Assembly: GCA_025526915.1 (NCBI GenBank)
Contig: JAHLKH010000023.1
Span: 124,001-188,000 of the forward strand
Direction of reading: 5' to 3'
Origin: Entophlyctis helioformis
Lineage: Eukaryota; Chytridiomycota; Chytridiomycetes; Chytridiales; Chytriomycetaceae
Length of the DNA: 64,000 nucleotides
The position numbers were made by a program, and so were the translations under genes. How positions within the stretch are numbered: position 1 is the stretch's first letter; the number at the start of each line of letters is the position of its first letter. Below are positions 19,161-30,819 of this stretch, piece after piece. The notes beneath the pieces are model-generated. The model was not told where the DNA came from, made no database searches, and was given only the letters and a program-made list of their open reading frames with translations.

Positions 19161-21832
19161 TCATACAGGCACAACCCGTGTCTTGGCTGGCGCTGATCGC
19201 CACAGGTTGCCGGACCCCAGCATATCGCTGCCGTCAGTGTCGTCGGCCCATGCGTCGCCAACACCGTCCTCGACATCCCGCTCATCCGCGTCCTCGTCGG
19301 CGCGTTTGCCCACGTCCAGCAGACTCAGCACACGGCCGCGGTCGATGGACAGTGCACAGAGACACCAGCACACCACGCCAAACAGCCCGCGCGCAAAGTT
19401 GTACGACCGCCACTGGTCGAGATCTGACGACACCTGGGATGTCGACACGAGCGCCGGGTCGTAGAACCAGTTGGTCTTGCCGTACACGCCGCCGTAGAGC
19501 GTGTCGGTCTGGCTCTCGATGATGCGGCGCTCGATCGGGACGAGCAGCGTGTTGGGCACGAAGCTCGCCAATGCGGCTGCGGCGCACAGTCCATGCCATG
19601 TCAGCCTTGCTAGCCGTGTGTGATGGAAGGAGGGAGGAGGAGGAGGGTAGGGGAGGAGGCAATATGGTATTCCTACAAGGACGTACACGCTAGTATCAGT
19701 AGCCGGAGAACGACTTGCCATGTGCTCATGGCGCGGCCGAGGAAACGACCGATTCCCATGACCCATGTCATCATCATGAGGCTCCATGGGTCACGGTCAG
19801 CCACGTTACTGGGACCGCTCGGACTGGCCACTGCTACGGGCAGCGGTTTGCCAATCCTGCCGCGTGCACGGCGGTTGGTGTTGTTCGTGTCTGGCTCGAC
19901 GCCAAGCCGACAGTCCAGTCCGCCCAGAGCGCTGCGACCCAGAAACGCAGGACCCACGCGCTCCAGGGCAGCAAAGCACGCGAGCACGGAGCCGATGTTG
20001 AAGACGGTCGTCACCCAGCTTGCCATGTCCGAGTAGAACACGAGGAACCGGAACCGCGGGTCGCTGAGCAATGCCGTGTCGATCGTGTCCGCTATACTCA
20101 CATTGTACGCAGTGCTGTTGAGCGGCGTGTACAATGAAATGTCGAGCACAGTGGTCGTGTTGAGCGGCGACGACGTGTACGACGATGACGGCGTTGGCAG
20201 GATCAGGATCGACAGCAGGCAGATGCCCGCGTAGATGGAATGCACGAGCGTAAAAACAGTGTGCTGCACGCGCAGCGTCATCTGTTGGATGCCATCTCAG
20301 CCTGTTAGCACAAGGTGCACGAGAACGATCTTTGTGTTGCTTGTCGACATACGTTTGTGTTTTGGATGAGACTGTCGCGCCAGCCCATGGAAATGGGTGT
20401 GTGTGCATGGTGCGGCCGTTTGGTGCGTTTGGCGCTGTCGCCCACCCGATCGAACGCGTGGCTGCCCTGCATTTTACGGTACCGGCCGTGCTCTGTAGCC
20501 AGATCAGCATCCCTTGACGAAAACTGGCACACACAAGCAGCCTTCTACAGACGAACAGATGAATGGACGTACCCTGCACATAGACAACCTGCGGCGAGTC
20601 GGCCGATCGCGGCACAACCACATCAGTCAGATCCTCAAACAGTGCGACAGCCGTCGTCCATTCTTTGCGGCTGCTTCCTTCCTTGTCGCCGCCCATCGTG
20701 TCCAGGCTTCCCGACGACCCGCCAATATCAGCGACTCGGTCCATGTTCTTGTTGTCACTATCACGGCCACCGTCACCGTCACCGCTCTCGCCTTCTTTCC
20801 CTTTGCCGCGCCGTTTAGGCGACCCTGCCCGCTTGCTTTTGGTGTTGACAGGCCGGCCATCCGTGTCGACCAGATCCTCAATCGCAATCGTCACCACATC
20901 ATCTGTGCAAAGCAAAAAACGCAAGTCAGTGTTGGCATGAACGCGCACGAGTGGTGGACGGAGTGGACGTGCATGTCTGACGATGTGACAATCAACCAAC
21001 CTGTCGTGGGAGACCGCACGCTGTATCCGTTACGGTTTCTGCGCGACCGCGACGCCAGTTTGTGCATCGAGACAACACCTGCCATGGACAATGAGCCCGT
21101 GGACGCTGTCATGTCCGTGTGTCTGCTTGATCGGCTCCGCGATCTGGACAGCGTTTTCCGGTCCGCTGCCTGCTGCTCGCTTGCAGCTGCGGGCAGAGAG
21201 TCCTGATCCGGATGCTGATCTTGATTCTGCTGACCAGGCGGCTGTAGCGGAGGCCGGGCAGTGTTGTTCAGGGATCCAACCGAGCCGTCTTCCATGTCAT
21301 GGACATTTGAATGGGTCTGCAGTGGCGGATGCGGCGATGGCAAGACGGCAGCCGATGGCGATGGCGATAAAGCAAGCGACGCTGACCGCGACTGTGGCCG
21401 TGATGCTGGCACGGACGACTGGCCGCCGCCCACAAACAGGCGTGACTGCGAATTGGCGCGGCTGGTGCTCGCTGATGGCGGTCTTGGCGGTCGCTGCTGG
21501 CTCACGAGCACGTCAACGTCTACGGCTGGACGTTGCGGATTCTGTTGTGGCAGTGGCGGTTGGGATGCAACCGAATGACCGCGCGACGAGGAGGATGAGG
21601 GGCGACTGGACCGTCTGCTTCCTGGCAAACTGTCGTCGCCTGTACGTGGCGGCCTTGATACAGGCGTCATGGCCGTCGCAGTGGTTGGCGTCGCGAATGG
21701 GTTCACGAGCGGCGACTCGACGCTGTCGGCACCTGCTGTTATCGGTGTTGCAAACGGGTTGGAGACGGACGACAGCCGCGTATCGGCCACATCGCCAATG
21801 CTGCCACTCGGCCGCAGTCCGTGAGGTTGGCC

Positions 21833-21863
<31 letters not shown>

Positions 21864-22159
21864 TGGTTGTCCTCTGTTGTTGGCAGCACGCTCTGGCTGC
21901 GATGGCTGTCGCGTCGAGACGGCTTGGACTTGTCAGTGCTGTTACTCCCAGAACGCGACGCAGCAGACGAACGCGACGCAAGCGACGCAACAGAGTCAAA
22001 CGACGATGCGGTAGCGAGCGGTGCTGGTGCTGGTGCTGGCTGCTCCAGTGTCCCTGTCTCCTCAGGCCGACCATGCCTACTCGTTCTGCTTGTTCTGCTT
22101 GCTCGGCTGCTGCTGCTGCTTCGTCTCGATGCCGAGTTCTCGCCGTCTTGATCGGCCAT
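19161..22159 (-). CDS. Uncharacterised multi-pass membrane protein with long Ser/Gln-rich N-terminus
   Basis: Five exons join in phase (22159-21001, 20902-20573, 20492-20353, 20281-19687, 19576-19161) for 879 residues. The first ~330 residues are disordered, Ser/Arg/Pro-rich, with an 11-Gln run and two NPFATP motifs; NPF is the classic EH-domain ligand. A folded-looking stretch follows (YSVRSP, DDVVTIAIEDLVD, FEDLTDVVVP, VVYVQ) containing a charged GKGKEGESGDGDGG insert. Hydrophobic segments then appear: VFTLVHSIYAGICLLSILIL, SWVTTVFNIGSVLACFAAL, a segment around MMMTWVMGIGRFLGRA, and FARGLFGVVCWCLCALSI. I do not recognise the family. Asn-x-Ser/Thr sites cluster after the first hydrophobic segment (SSPLNTTTV, LNSTAYNVS), which would suit a lumenal or extracellular loop. 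Its start codon lies 13 bp from that of the divergent SDR gene. Confidence 0.72.
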
Positions 22160-22172
22160 CTGCCAACTCGAG

Positions 22173-23119
22173 ATGAGCCAAGCGCCGGCAAGCGACTTTG
22201 TGGTGCTCGTCACCGGCGCATCCCGCGGCATCGGTCTGGCCGTCACCGAATCGCTGTTGCGCCAAGGTGCCAAGGTGCTCGGCACCGGCCGCACGCCGCT
22301 GTCCAAGCTGCCCGACATCCAGCGGCTGCAGGCCGAGTTCCCGTCGTCGCTCCACTACGTTGTCGCCGACCTCGCTGCACCGGGCGGTGTCGGCGCAAAA
22401 GCGGCGTACGATGCCTGCATGGCCGTCTACGAGAGCGTCGATGCGATTGTGCACAACGCCGGCATCCTCGAGCCCATGGCCCGGCTCGCCAACGTCGACC
22501 TGGCTGCCTGGCGCTCGCTCATGGACGTCAACGTGTTCGCCGGCGTCGAGCTGGCGCAGCTGGCGTTGCCGCAGATGCGGCTGCGCACGTCGAGAGCGGC
22601 TGCGAATGACGGCGGGTACCGTGCCAAGTTCATTGTCGTCAGCTCGGGTGCGGCGACGGGTGCCAAGGAGGGCTGGGCGCCGTACTGCGTGTCCAAGGCA
22701 GCTGCCAACATGATCGTGCAGGGGCTTGGCATCGAGGAGCCGCTCATCACAAGCGTTGCGGTTCGTCCGGGAGGTAAGGCTTGTATCTGTCGTGACGTCC
22801 AAGTGGACTGCATGCATGGATGTATGCCCACACACAACCACACAACCACACAACCATACGAGACTGATCTGACTGGCGCCACCGCCCTTGCCACGGACTC
22901 TGGACAGTGGTCGACACCGAGATGCAGCAGGAGATCCGCGACAAGGGCCGCGAGCCCATGGGCGCCGACTTCCACACCAAGTTTGTGCACATGAAGGAGG
23001 CGGGCCAGCTGCTGGACCCCATGCTGCCGGGCACGGCGATTGCCAACCTCGCTCTGCGTGCACCTGCCGACCTGAGCGGCCAGTTTATCAACTGGGACGA
23101 TGCCCGGTGCCAGATCTGA
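22173..23119 (+). CDS. Short-chain dehydrogenase/reductase (IRC24/sepiapterin-reductase type)
   Basis: Two exons (22173-22773, 22908-23119) give 270 residues. Classical SDR signatures are complete: the cofactor loop VTGASRGIG near residue 14, VADLA, HNAG, the catalytic Ser in IVVSSGAATG, the catalytic pair in YCVSK, and RPGVVDTEM after the active site. The C-terminus ends LSGQFINWDDARCQ, as in the yeast YIR035C/IRC24 benzil-reductase subgroup, which is close to sepiapterin reductase. The substrate cannot be read from sequence. NADP(H) use is likely, because the residues after beta-2 are GTGRT. The ATG is only 13 bp from the divergent membrane-protein gene. The single intron interrupts the RPG-VV segment, and phase is preserved. 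Confidence 0.9.
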
Positions 23120-23269
23120 GTCTGGGACTGTGCTGCGACTGCTGTGTGAATGAAGATGGGATTCATTGTTGTGCTGTAGCGGTGCCCATGATGCGGCCTC
23201 TGATGGTGTCCTGCTTGGTGGATGGCGCAGCCGTAGCTGCCGACTGGAGTCCTGGGCCATGCTGCTCTG

Positions 23270-23473
23270 TCAGACATGGCTGGCATGGTCGGACAGGCTG
23301 CCCAACACGCTCTTACCAGCAGCAGCCTTGGAAGCAGACGCAGCAGACGCAGACGCAGCAGCAGACGCAGCAGCAGTCGCCTGCGCTCGCTCCTTGGCTA
23401 GAGCCCGTGCGTCTTCCAGTTCATCCAGGTCGTCCTGCGTCAGCGTAATACTCGTCGGCGGCCGTCGGATCAT
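23270..23473 (-). CDS. CDC26: CDC26/APC12-like anaphase-promoting complex subunit
   Basis: A small intronless ORF. From the ATG at 23473 it gives 67 residues beginning MIRRPPTSITLTQDDLDELE. This closely follows the Cdc26 N-terminus (ML-R-R-x-P-T-x-x-x-L-x-x-D-D-I/L-E-E), the part that binds the Apc6/Cdc16 TPR groove. The rest is an Ala/Ser-rich tail, also typical of a short, poorly conserved C-terminus. An upstream in-frame ATG at 23524 would add 17 residues, but Cdc26 proteins normally start directly at this motif, where the N-terminal Met itself is buried. In the family, Cdc26 stabilises the APC/C ubiquitin ligase TPR lobe. It is divergent from SIN3, with 138 bp between start codons. Confidence 0.72.
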   Translation of the reverse strand: MIRRPPTSITLTQDDLDELEDARALAKERAQATAAASAAASASAASASKAAAGKSVLGSLSDHASHV

Positions 23474-23528
23474 CTCGCTGTGGAGGCCCCAGCGAGGGAA
23501 CGTGGACAGATCATCAACGACCACTCCG

Positions 23529-23540
23529 AGTCACGTGACT
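23529..23540. promoter_or_regulatory. 12 bp palindromic E-box between CDC26 and SIN3
   Basis: agtcacgtgact is a perfect palindrome around CACGTG, the binding core of bHLH factors such as Cbf1. It sits in the 138 bp divergent CDC26/SIN3 promoter. A related TCACGTGA occurs in the gypsy LTRs. Binding is inferred. Confidence 0.5.
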
Positions 23541-23611
23541 GCCGGCCTTGTGGCAGGCGGTGATCGCTCGCGTGGTGGTTGACCGGCAAGTGGCAGACGG
23601 CGTTGACCACC

Positions 23612-23629
23612 ATGCCGTACCAGCCGTCT

Positions 23630-23660
<31 letters not shown>

Positions 23661-26600
23661 GCTCATCTGCAGGCGGCCCTGGGCCTGTGCCGTCGGGCGG
23701 CGCTGGCGTGAATCCCGGCGCAGCGGCTGGCCCTGGGCTCGTGCAGCATGCCCACGGCCAGCAGCACCAGCAACACCAGCCGCAGCACCAGCAGGCGCAG
23801 CATCCGTACCCCCAGCAGCAGCAGGTGCAGCACCATCCCCAGGGGCCGTACCAAGGCCCTCCTGGCCATCAGCAGCCACCGCCGCCGCAGCAGCAGCAGC
23901 CGCAGTATCCCCAGCCACACCCGCACGCGCACGCGCAACAGCCGCCTCCAGGCCACCCAGGCAGCCATCCCGGTGCTCATCCAGGCGGCCATCCAGGGCA
24001 CGCTCCACACGCTCCGCACGCTCCGCAGTTCGTGTCTGGCCCGCCCGTTACGCATCTTCACTCTCAGCAGCAACAGCAGCAGCAGCAACAGCAGCAGCCG
24101 CCGCCGCCGATGCACCCGCAGCAGCAGGTGCAGATGCAGATGCAGCAGACGCACCCGGTCCCTCCCCATGCTCCTCCCGTCGCCTCGCACTCTGGCCACG
24201 CTCCGCCTCCACCGCATCCGCATCACGGCCCGCCCATGCAGCAGCAGCAACAGCAGGCACCTGCCCCGCCTCCCCCATCTCAGGCCCAGCAGCAGCAGCA
24301 GCAGCAGCCACCTGCAGACGCCGGCGCCCACCGCCCGCTCAACGTCAAGGACGCCCTGTCGTACCTCGACCAGGTCAAGATCCAGTTTGGCGACCAGCCC
24401 GAGGTCTACAACCGCTTCCTGGACATCATGAAGGACTTCAAGTCGCAGGCGTACGTGGCCTTGCTTTGTTGTTGTTGTGGCCGCCGCTCGCTCGCTGGCT
24501 TGTCTGTCTGTCTGTCTGTCTGTCTGGGGCCGGCCGGCCGCTGCTGCTGTTGTCCGGCCGTTGCTGGCCACCACGCCGTCAATGCCTCCTTCCCTCTCCT
24601 CTCTCCCTCTCCTGTCCCTTTGCTCCGTTGCCTCGCTGCCCCGCTGCCTAGCTGCTGCCACATCGCCCACACCGACACTGACGCTGTCCCTCTGTCTCTG
24701 GCCCGGCTGCTGCCCGCCTCGTCGAACCCGCCTCGTCGAACCCGCCGTCGCTCGCAGCATCGACACGCCTGGCGTCATCGAGCGTGTCTCGTCGCTCTTT
24801 CGCGGCCACCCGCAGCTGATCACGGGCTTCAACACGTTCCTGCCGCCTGGCTACAGGATCGAGCCCACAAACAACCCGTCCGATCCCGTGCGTGTCACCA
24901 CTCCCCGCGACCAGCCTTCCTACCACCACCCGCCCATGCACCCCCAAGGCCACCCCCACCAGGAGCCTGCAGGCTACTATCCGCCTGGCCCCCCGCCGCC
25001 GTCTGGCTACGCGCCGAGCGCTGGCCCTGGCGGCTCGACGCTGCCGCCTCTCTCGACGATCACCTCGGGCGGCCCTCCTGGTGCGCAGCCGCCTTTACAG
25101 CCAGGCATGGCTTATGGCGCGTCCATGCCCGGCGCTCCCAACATCGTTGCAGGCATGGGCGGCCCTCAGGGTCCCGGTGGCATGCCGCCACGTGAAGGAC
25201 ACCCCATGCCTGGCCAGCCAGGTCCCCAGCGCGGCATCCCGGCGTCGGGCATTGCACCTCAGATGCAGCAACAACAGCAGCCCATGATGGCTGCCCCGCA
25301 CTCTGGCGCGGCACAGGCACAGGCGCAGGCACCTCCTGGCCAGGCGGCAGACGCTGCATCACGCGCTCGCGGCCCCGTCGAGTTCAACCACGCCATCAAC
25401 TACGTCAACAAGATCAAGAACCGCTTCTCGTCCGAGCCAGACACGTACAAGCAGTTCCTAGAGATCCTGCAGACGTACCAGCGCGAGCAGAAGCCAATCC
25501 AAGAGGTACGCGAGCGAGTCTTTGCCTCTATGCAGTCTGGCAGTTTGTTGAATCTGTGCTGATCCTTGCTATCTCTGCTGATCCTTGCCATCGGCTGCCA
25601 TGCCAGGTGTATGCGCAGGTGCAGGTGCTGTTCATGGGTGCCCCTGATCTGCTCGACGAGTTCAAGCAGTTCCTGCCCGACAACAACCCGCAGCCCGCGC
25701 AGCCCGCACAACAACCCCTGCAGGCTCCTGCCCTGGGCCAGCAGCTTCCCCAGCAGCAAGCCCAGCAGGCGTCTGCCCTGCCCTCCTCGTCTGTCGCCGC
25801 CGCCAATGCCGCCAAGGTACGGCTCTGCCCACTTGCTGCCATGCCTCGCGCGAGTCGCACGTATGACTCGTGTCTTGTGTCTCGTGTCTCGCGTCTCGCA
25901 CCTCCCATGTCTCACGCGCGTCTCTTGTCTCATCCGTCTCATGCCCATTCTGTGCAGGCCGCTGCTGGCGCTGGCAAGAAGCAGGCCAAGAGGCCCACTG
26001 CAACCGCTGCTCCCGCCAACTACACCATGACCTACGCCGGCCCTCCCAGCCAGGGCCCGCCGCCAAAGAAGAAGCCGCGCACTGGTGCTGCCTCCAGCAC
26101 ATCCGCCGCCGCCGCCGCTGCTTCTGCCGGCCTGCCTCCCACGGTCTCTGGCACTGCGTCGCCCGGGCCCTCGTCTGGCGTGCAAATAGCTCCCCCGTCG
26201 TTCAAGGGCGACAAGCCATCCAACCTGGAGGAGATTGAGTTCTTTGACAAGTGCAAGCGCGTCATTGGCAACAAGGCGTCGTACAACGAGTTCCTCAAAA
26301 TCCTGAATCTGTTCAGCCAGGAGATCATCGAGGCAAAGACGCTGATCGAGCGTGTCGAGCCGTTCCTGTCGCGCTCGCCCGATCTGTTTGACTGGTTCAA
26401 GCGGTTCGTCAAGTACGAGGAGGACGAGATTGTGTTCAACATCCCTGCCGAGCGTCCCGAGATCGACCTCCAGAGCTGCCGCCGTTCAGGCCACAGCTAC
26501 CGTCGTCTGCCTAAGGACGTCCCTCGCGCCACTTGTAGCGGCCGCGACGAGCTCATCAAGGAGGTTCTCAATGATGACTGGATCTCGCATCCCGTGTACG

Positions 26601-29254
26601 TGTCCGAAACCGGCTTCGTTGCCCACAAGAAGACCAACTTTGAAGAGGCTGTGTACAAGTGCGAGGAGGAGCGCTACGAGTTTGATCTCAACATCGAGGC
26701 CAACCTGCACGTCATTGCTCTGCTCGAGCCCATCGCCAAGCAGATCCAGTCCATGTCGCCAGACGACCGCTCCAAGTTTAGACTTCCTCCTGGCCTTGGT
26801 GGTACGCTGCCCTGCTTTGTCGGTTGAATGCCTAGCGCGCTGCTCCTGTTCTCATTCTCATTCTCTCGTGCATGACTCTGTCTTGGTGACTCCCAGGCTA
26901 CTCATCGGCCATCTACCAGCGCGTTATCAAGAAGATCTACGACAAGGAGCGTGGCGCAGAAATCATCGAGGCACTGCACCAGAGTCCTGCCGTGGCTGTG
27001 CCCGTGGTGCTCAAGCGACTCAAGCAAAAGGACGAGGAGTGGAAGCGGTCGCAGCGCGAGTGGAACAAGGTCTGGCGCGAGATTGACGCCAAAAACTTTG
27101 CCAAGGCGCTCGACCACCAGGGCATCCACTTCAAGATCACGGACCGCAAAGCCATCAATATCAAGTCGATTGTCACCGAGATCGAGGTGCTCCAGCGCGA
27201 GCAGCGCGAGAAGCGGTCCAACCTCGCCAACCGCTACCAGTTTGACTTTGCGTTCAAGAAGCTCGACGTCTTTTCGCATGTCCGTCGCCTCATCATCAGC
27301 TTCATGGGCGACAACTTATCCAAGGAGGACCTGACCAGCATCCGCGACTTTCTCAAGATCTTTGTCAAGAAGTTCTTCCTCATTGAGGACCTCGCTGGAT
27401 ACGACGATGACTATGATGTCTGGCTGCCTCCACCCGACGACGACGGTCAGAGCCAGAATGGCTCTGTCTCGCCCAGACGCAACGGCGGCTCGAACGGCGG
27501 CATGGGCAATGGCTCTGGCGCCATGGATGTCGACATGCCAGAAGCGCCGTTCAGCGACAAGGGCAGCGATGTCAATGGTCGCCGTCGCACCTCGTACACG
27601 TTCTATGCCAACTCGGCCGTGTACGTCTTCTTCCGTCTCTACCAGATGCTCTTCTCGCGCCTGCTCAAGATGAAGGAGATGTCGGACGAGCTGGACGGCG
27701 TGCCAACACGGCCCGAGATGTTCAACCCGGCTGCTCTGGAGCTGGGGCTGCAGAAGGAGTCTGGTGCGTCGTACACGGAAAAGGACCGCTACACGGAGCT
27801 GCTCAAGATCATCAACCTGTTCGTCACGGGCGAGCTGGAAGCCAACGAGTTTGAGGACCGTGCGCGCACCATGTTCTGGACGTCTGGCTACCTTGTGTTC
27901 ACGATCGACCGTCTGCTCCAGGCACTTGTGAAGCAGGTTCGTATGGATGGCGTGCGGTGCCATGGATTGCTGTGCTGATGGCTAATGGCTGATGCTTGGT
28001 CACGCCTACAGATGCAGTTTATTGTCTCGGACAACAAGAGCATTGACCTCATCAATCTCTTTTACCGCGAGCGCGAGAAGCCCTTATCGTCGTCGCGCCA
28101 GGAGGCCATGTACCGCTATGCTGCGGAGGAGTTGATCCAAGACGAGAACCTCTATCGTCTCGAGTTTGTAAGTGTGAAAGCCCTGCGTGCCAATGCCGTA
28201 CTTGTCTGTCAAGGGCTGCCTGGCTGACGGGTTTGTGCCATAGTATATCCCTGAGCGTGTCCTCACGATCCAGCTGCTTGGCAAGGACGAGCACATGCTT
28301 GACGACTCGATCTCGTCCGAGGAAAAGTGGTCGCTGTACGTGGATCAGTTTGTGCAGCTGTCGTCGCACGAGGGCATGCACTACCAGCAAAAGGAACCGT
28401 TTCTGCGACGCAACCTGCCGACCGAGGTGCCCGAAGAGCCGCCGCTGAATGTCGAGACTCGGTCCGGTCTTGAACTAAAGATCTGTGTCAACACGTACAA
28501 GATCTTTTTCGTGGACAATACGGAAGACTACTTCCGGCGGCGTCGCAGCGGCATGCTCGGCTCGTTGGTCGGGCTCACGGCGGGCGAGCGCAAGCAGGCC
28601 GAGTCTACCGGCCGCAGCAGACGGCACGCCAAGTTTGAGCAGTGGCTTGATGGACCCAGCGGATGGCGCAAGGAGCTGACCGCGGACGACGCGGCCAACC
28701 GTGACAAGGCGTTTGATGGCTGGGTCAAGGACGGCCACAAGGATTCGCGGCACGAGTCGGTCCTTACTGGGTTTGGTCCACGCGTTGCTCCGACCATCGC
28801 GTCGGCGTTGCCGTCTACCACCGCTGCCGGCTCTGCTCCTGACTCTACATCAGCGGCCGACAAGCCTCTGCCCGCTGCATCTGCACCTGCTGTTGCTACA
28901 AGTGCTGCCGGCTCTGCGCCGACTGTGACGGTTTCGACTGCAGTGGCACCTGCACCTGTCAAGAAACTCGTTTCTCCCACAGGCCCAACGATCAGGGTGA
29001 CCGGACCACAGCCGCCGCCTTCTGCAACAGGGGCATCGCCGACTGGATCTGCAACTGCCGCTGCTGGATCGGCTGGACCGGCTGGATCGACGCCTGTGTC
29101 AACAAAGCCAGCGTCTGCAACGGCCGCGACTGCCACAAGCGCAACTGCAACTGCAACTGTAGCCGCAGCCACTGCCGTCAAGCCAGGATCAGCCGAGGCG
29201 ATGAATGTGGACATTTCCCACGACGACTTTAATGCGCTCATTGACACGATGTAG
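23612..29254 (+). CDS. SIN3: SIN3 transcriptional corepressor scaffold
   Basis: Seven exons keep phase: 23612-24450, 24758-25505, 25607-25816, 25958-26801, 26897-27936, 28012-28167 and 28244-29254, giving 1,615 residues. The N-terminus is Gln/Pro/His-rich. PAH1 (about 240-315) contains ALSYLDQVK and [16 protein letters not shown]2 (about 486-552) has [12 protein letters not shown] and [15 protein letters not shown]3 (about 690-755) has FFDKCKRVI and [11 protein letters not shown]. The HDAC-interaction domain follows: [24 protein letters not shown] and [17 protein letters not shown]. The Sin3 C-terminal domain starts near [15 protein letters not shown], and the tail is Ala/Thr-rich. SIN3 docks repressors through its PAH domains and carries the Rpd3-type histone deacetylase. 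Introns 1, 3 and 4 fall between or inside conserved domains without breaking them. The start is the ATG of MPYQPSQQ; an in-frame ATG at 23579 is less likely. Confidence 0.96.
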
Positions 29255-29622
29255 AGCGGCTGGCCGATCCCACTTTACTGTTTCTTGTTGCATCTGATCC
29301 ATCCATCCGTTCATCCATGCAATCTGGCGTCTTTTCATTCCCGACACCCCCTGCTGCTGCTCGCTTTCCGTTTCTGGATCATCCGTCTCCGTGTCATTGT
29401 CCCTACCCTTTCTCTCCCGTTTGCTTCTCGTCATACGTCCCTGTCCTGCTTTCTCTCGACCGAATGAACGGCGTGCTCGTGCATCTCGGCCATGACGCCA
29501 TGGGCAAGACGTTGGAGAAGGGATCTGCGCTGGGGGTCATGTGCTCATCACATGACCGCACGCATCCACCCAAACGATCGCCGCCATGGTTCGGCACATC
29601 TCACCGCATCACTCGTAATAAC
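29255..29622. other. SIN3 3' region and riboflavin-kinase upstream region
   Basis: Pyrimidine-rich 3' flank of SIN3 followed by the leader of the next gene. An in-frame ATG at 29464 would extend riboflavin kinase by 53 residues, but family alignment from memory favours the ATG at 29623. A tcacatgacc E-box-like site lies at about 29547. No other gene seen. Confidence 0.5.
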
Positions 29623-30708
29623 ATGCGGCCGTCGATTGTTGGTGCAGAGTCTCCCGAGACGCCATACCCTGTCCTGCTCAAGGGCGTTGTGACCAAGGGC
29701 TTTGGTCGTGGCAGCAAGGACCTCGGCATTCCGACTGGTGAGTCCCTGTCTTGCCCTGTCCTTCCCTGCTCTGCTTGCCGGCGCTCGGCGTCTTGAAACG
29801 GACTTTCACAAGGCAGTGCCGCCGGCCGGTTGTGGCTGTCTGGTCCGGTCGGCGGCCAGTGTCAGTGCAAGGACCCGCCGAGCAACAGCGAATGCAGGCA
29901 CACACTGCTGCGCATACCGGCAGCCGCACTGTTACCGTTGGCACCCACCGGACCGATCGTCCTGTTGCCGTCGTCGTCGCCGTCGCCGTCAAAGCCCGTT
30001 CATCCGCTGACACTGTTCACCCGCATACCCGCGCACACGCACATGTCTGCGCATGCCCAACAACGTGATGTCCGTCGGTTTTGGCCAGCCAACCTGCCGT
30101 CCGATGTTGCCGAGCACGCCGGCAAGACGCTCGACACGGGCATCTATTTCGGATGGGCGGCTGTCGGCAATGATCCCGCCGTGCACCCCATGGTCATGTC
30201 GTTTGGATGGAACCCCTTCTACAAGAACGAGAAGCGCTCTGCCGTGAGTGCTTGCCTCGTGTCTTGCGGTGTCTTGCGGTGTCTTGCGGTGTCTTGCGGT
30301 GTCTTGCGGTGTCTTGCGGTGTCTTTCGGTGTCTTGCACTGCTTGGATCGTGTCTCAGGGGGGAGCTGCCGCCAACTCACATGCCTCGTGTGGACAGGAG
30401 GTGCACATCATCCACAAGTACCCGGCCGACTTTTACGGCGATGAGCTGCGTGTGATTGTTGCTGGATACATCCGGCCAGAGCTCAACTACACGACGCTAG
30501 GTGAGTCTGGCTGCTGAGATGATCGTGTGCATATATGGGAGGTGCGAGCGATGGAGGGTGTGCTGATACAGATGCCCACACAGAGGCGCTGATCGAGGAC
30601 ATTCAGACGGACATCCGCGTGGCGATCGCAAGCTTGGACCGGCCTGCGTACATTGCGCTCAAGAGCGACGCATTTATTGTGACGCTGTCTGGGACGTCCT
30701 CGGCATAG
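29623..30708 (+). CDS. FMN1: Riboflavin kinase
   Basis: Four exons join in phase (29623-29737, 30089-30243, 30398-30500, 30584-30708) for 165 residues, a normal size for a stand-alone eukaryotic flavokinase. The start [17 protein letters not shown] and the [17 protein letters not shown] block match the family's nucleotide-binding N-terminus (the G-x-x-x-L-G-x-P-T-A-N signature). [36 protein letters not shown] and [10 protein letters not shown] complete the fold. The E in 'HII...DFYG' and the PTAN Thr are the expected catalytic and Mg2+-binding elements. The enzyme phosphorylates riboflavin to FMN. Intron 2 begins immediately after the KNEKRSA block and carries a decanucleotide tandem repeat. 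Confidence 0.95.
30261..30330 (+). repeat. Seven tandem copies of a 10 bp unit in FMN1 intron 2
   Basis: gtcttgcggt repeated seven times without interruption; only the seventh copy has a mismatch (gtctttcggt). The array begins 17 bp after the donor site, inside the intron. Confidence 0.9.
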
Positions 30709-30819
30709 CTGCCCAGCACGATCCTTTCCCTGTCGTTCTTGTCCTTGTCGTTACAGCGTTGGTGGTCGTTGCCGTGTTGGTGTTGAATGAATGTTGGCCC
30801 CGTTCCGACGATTCAACGA

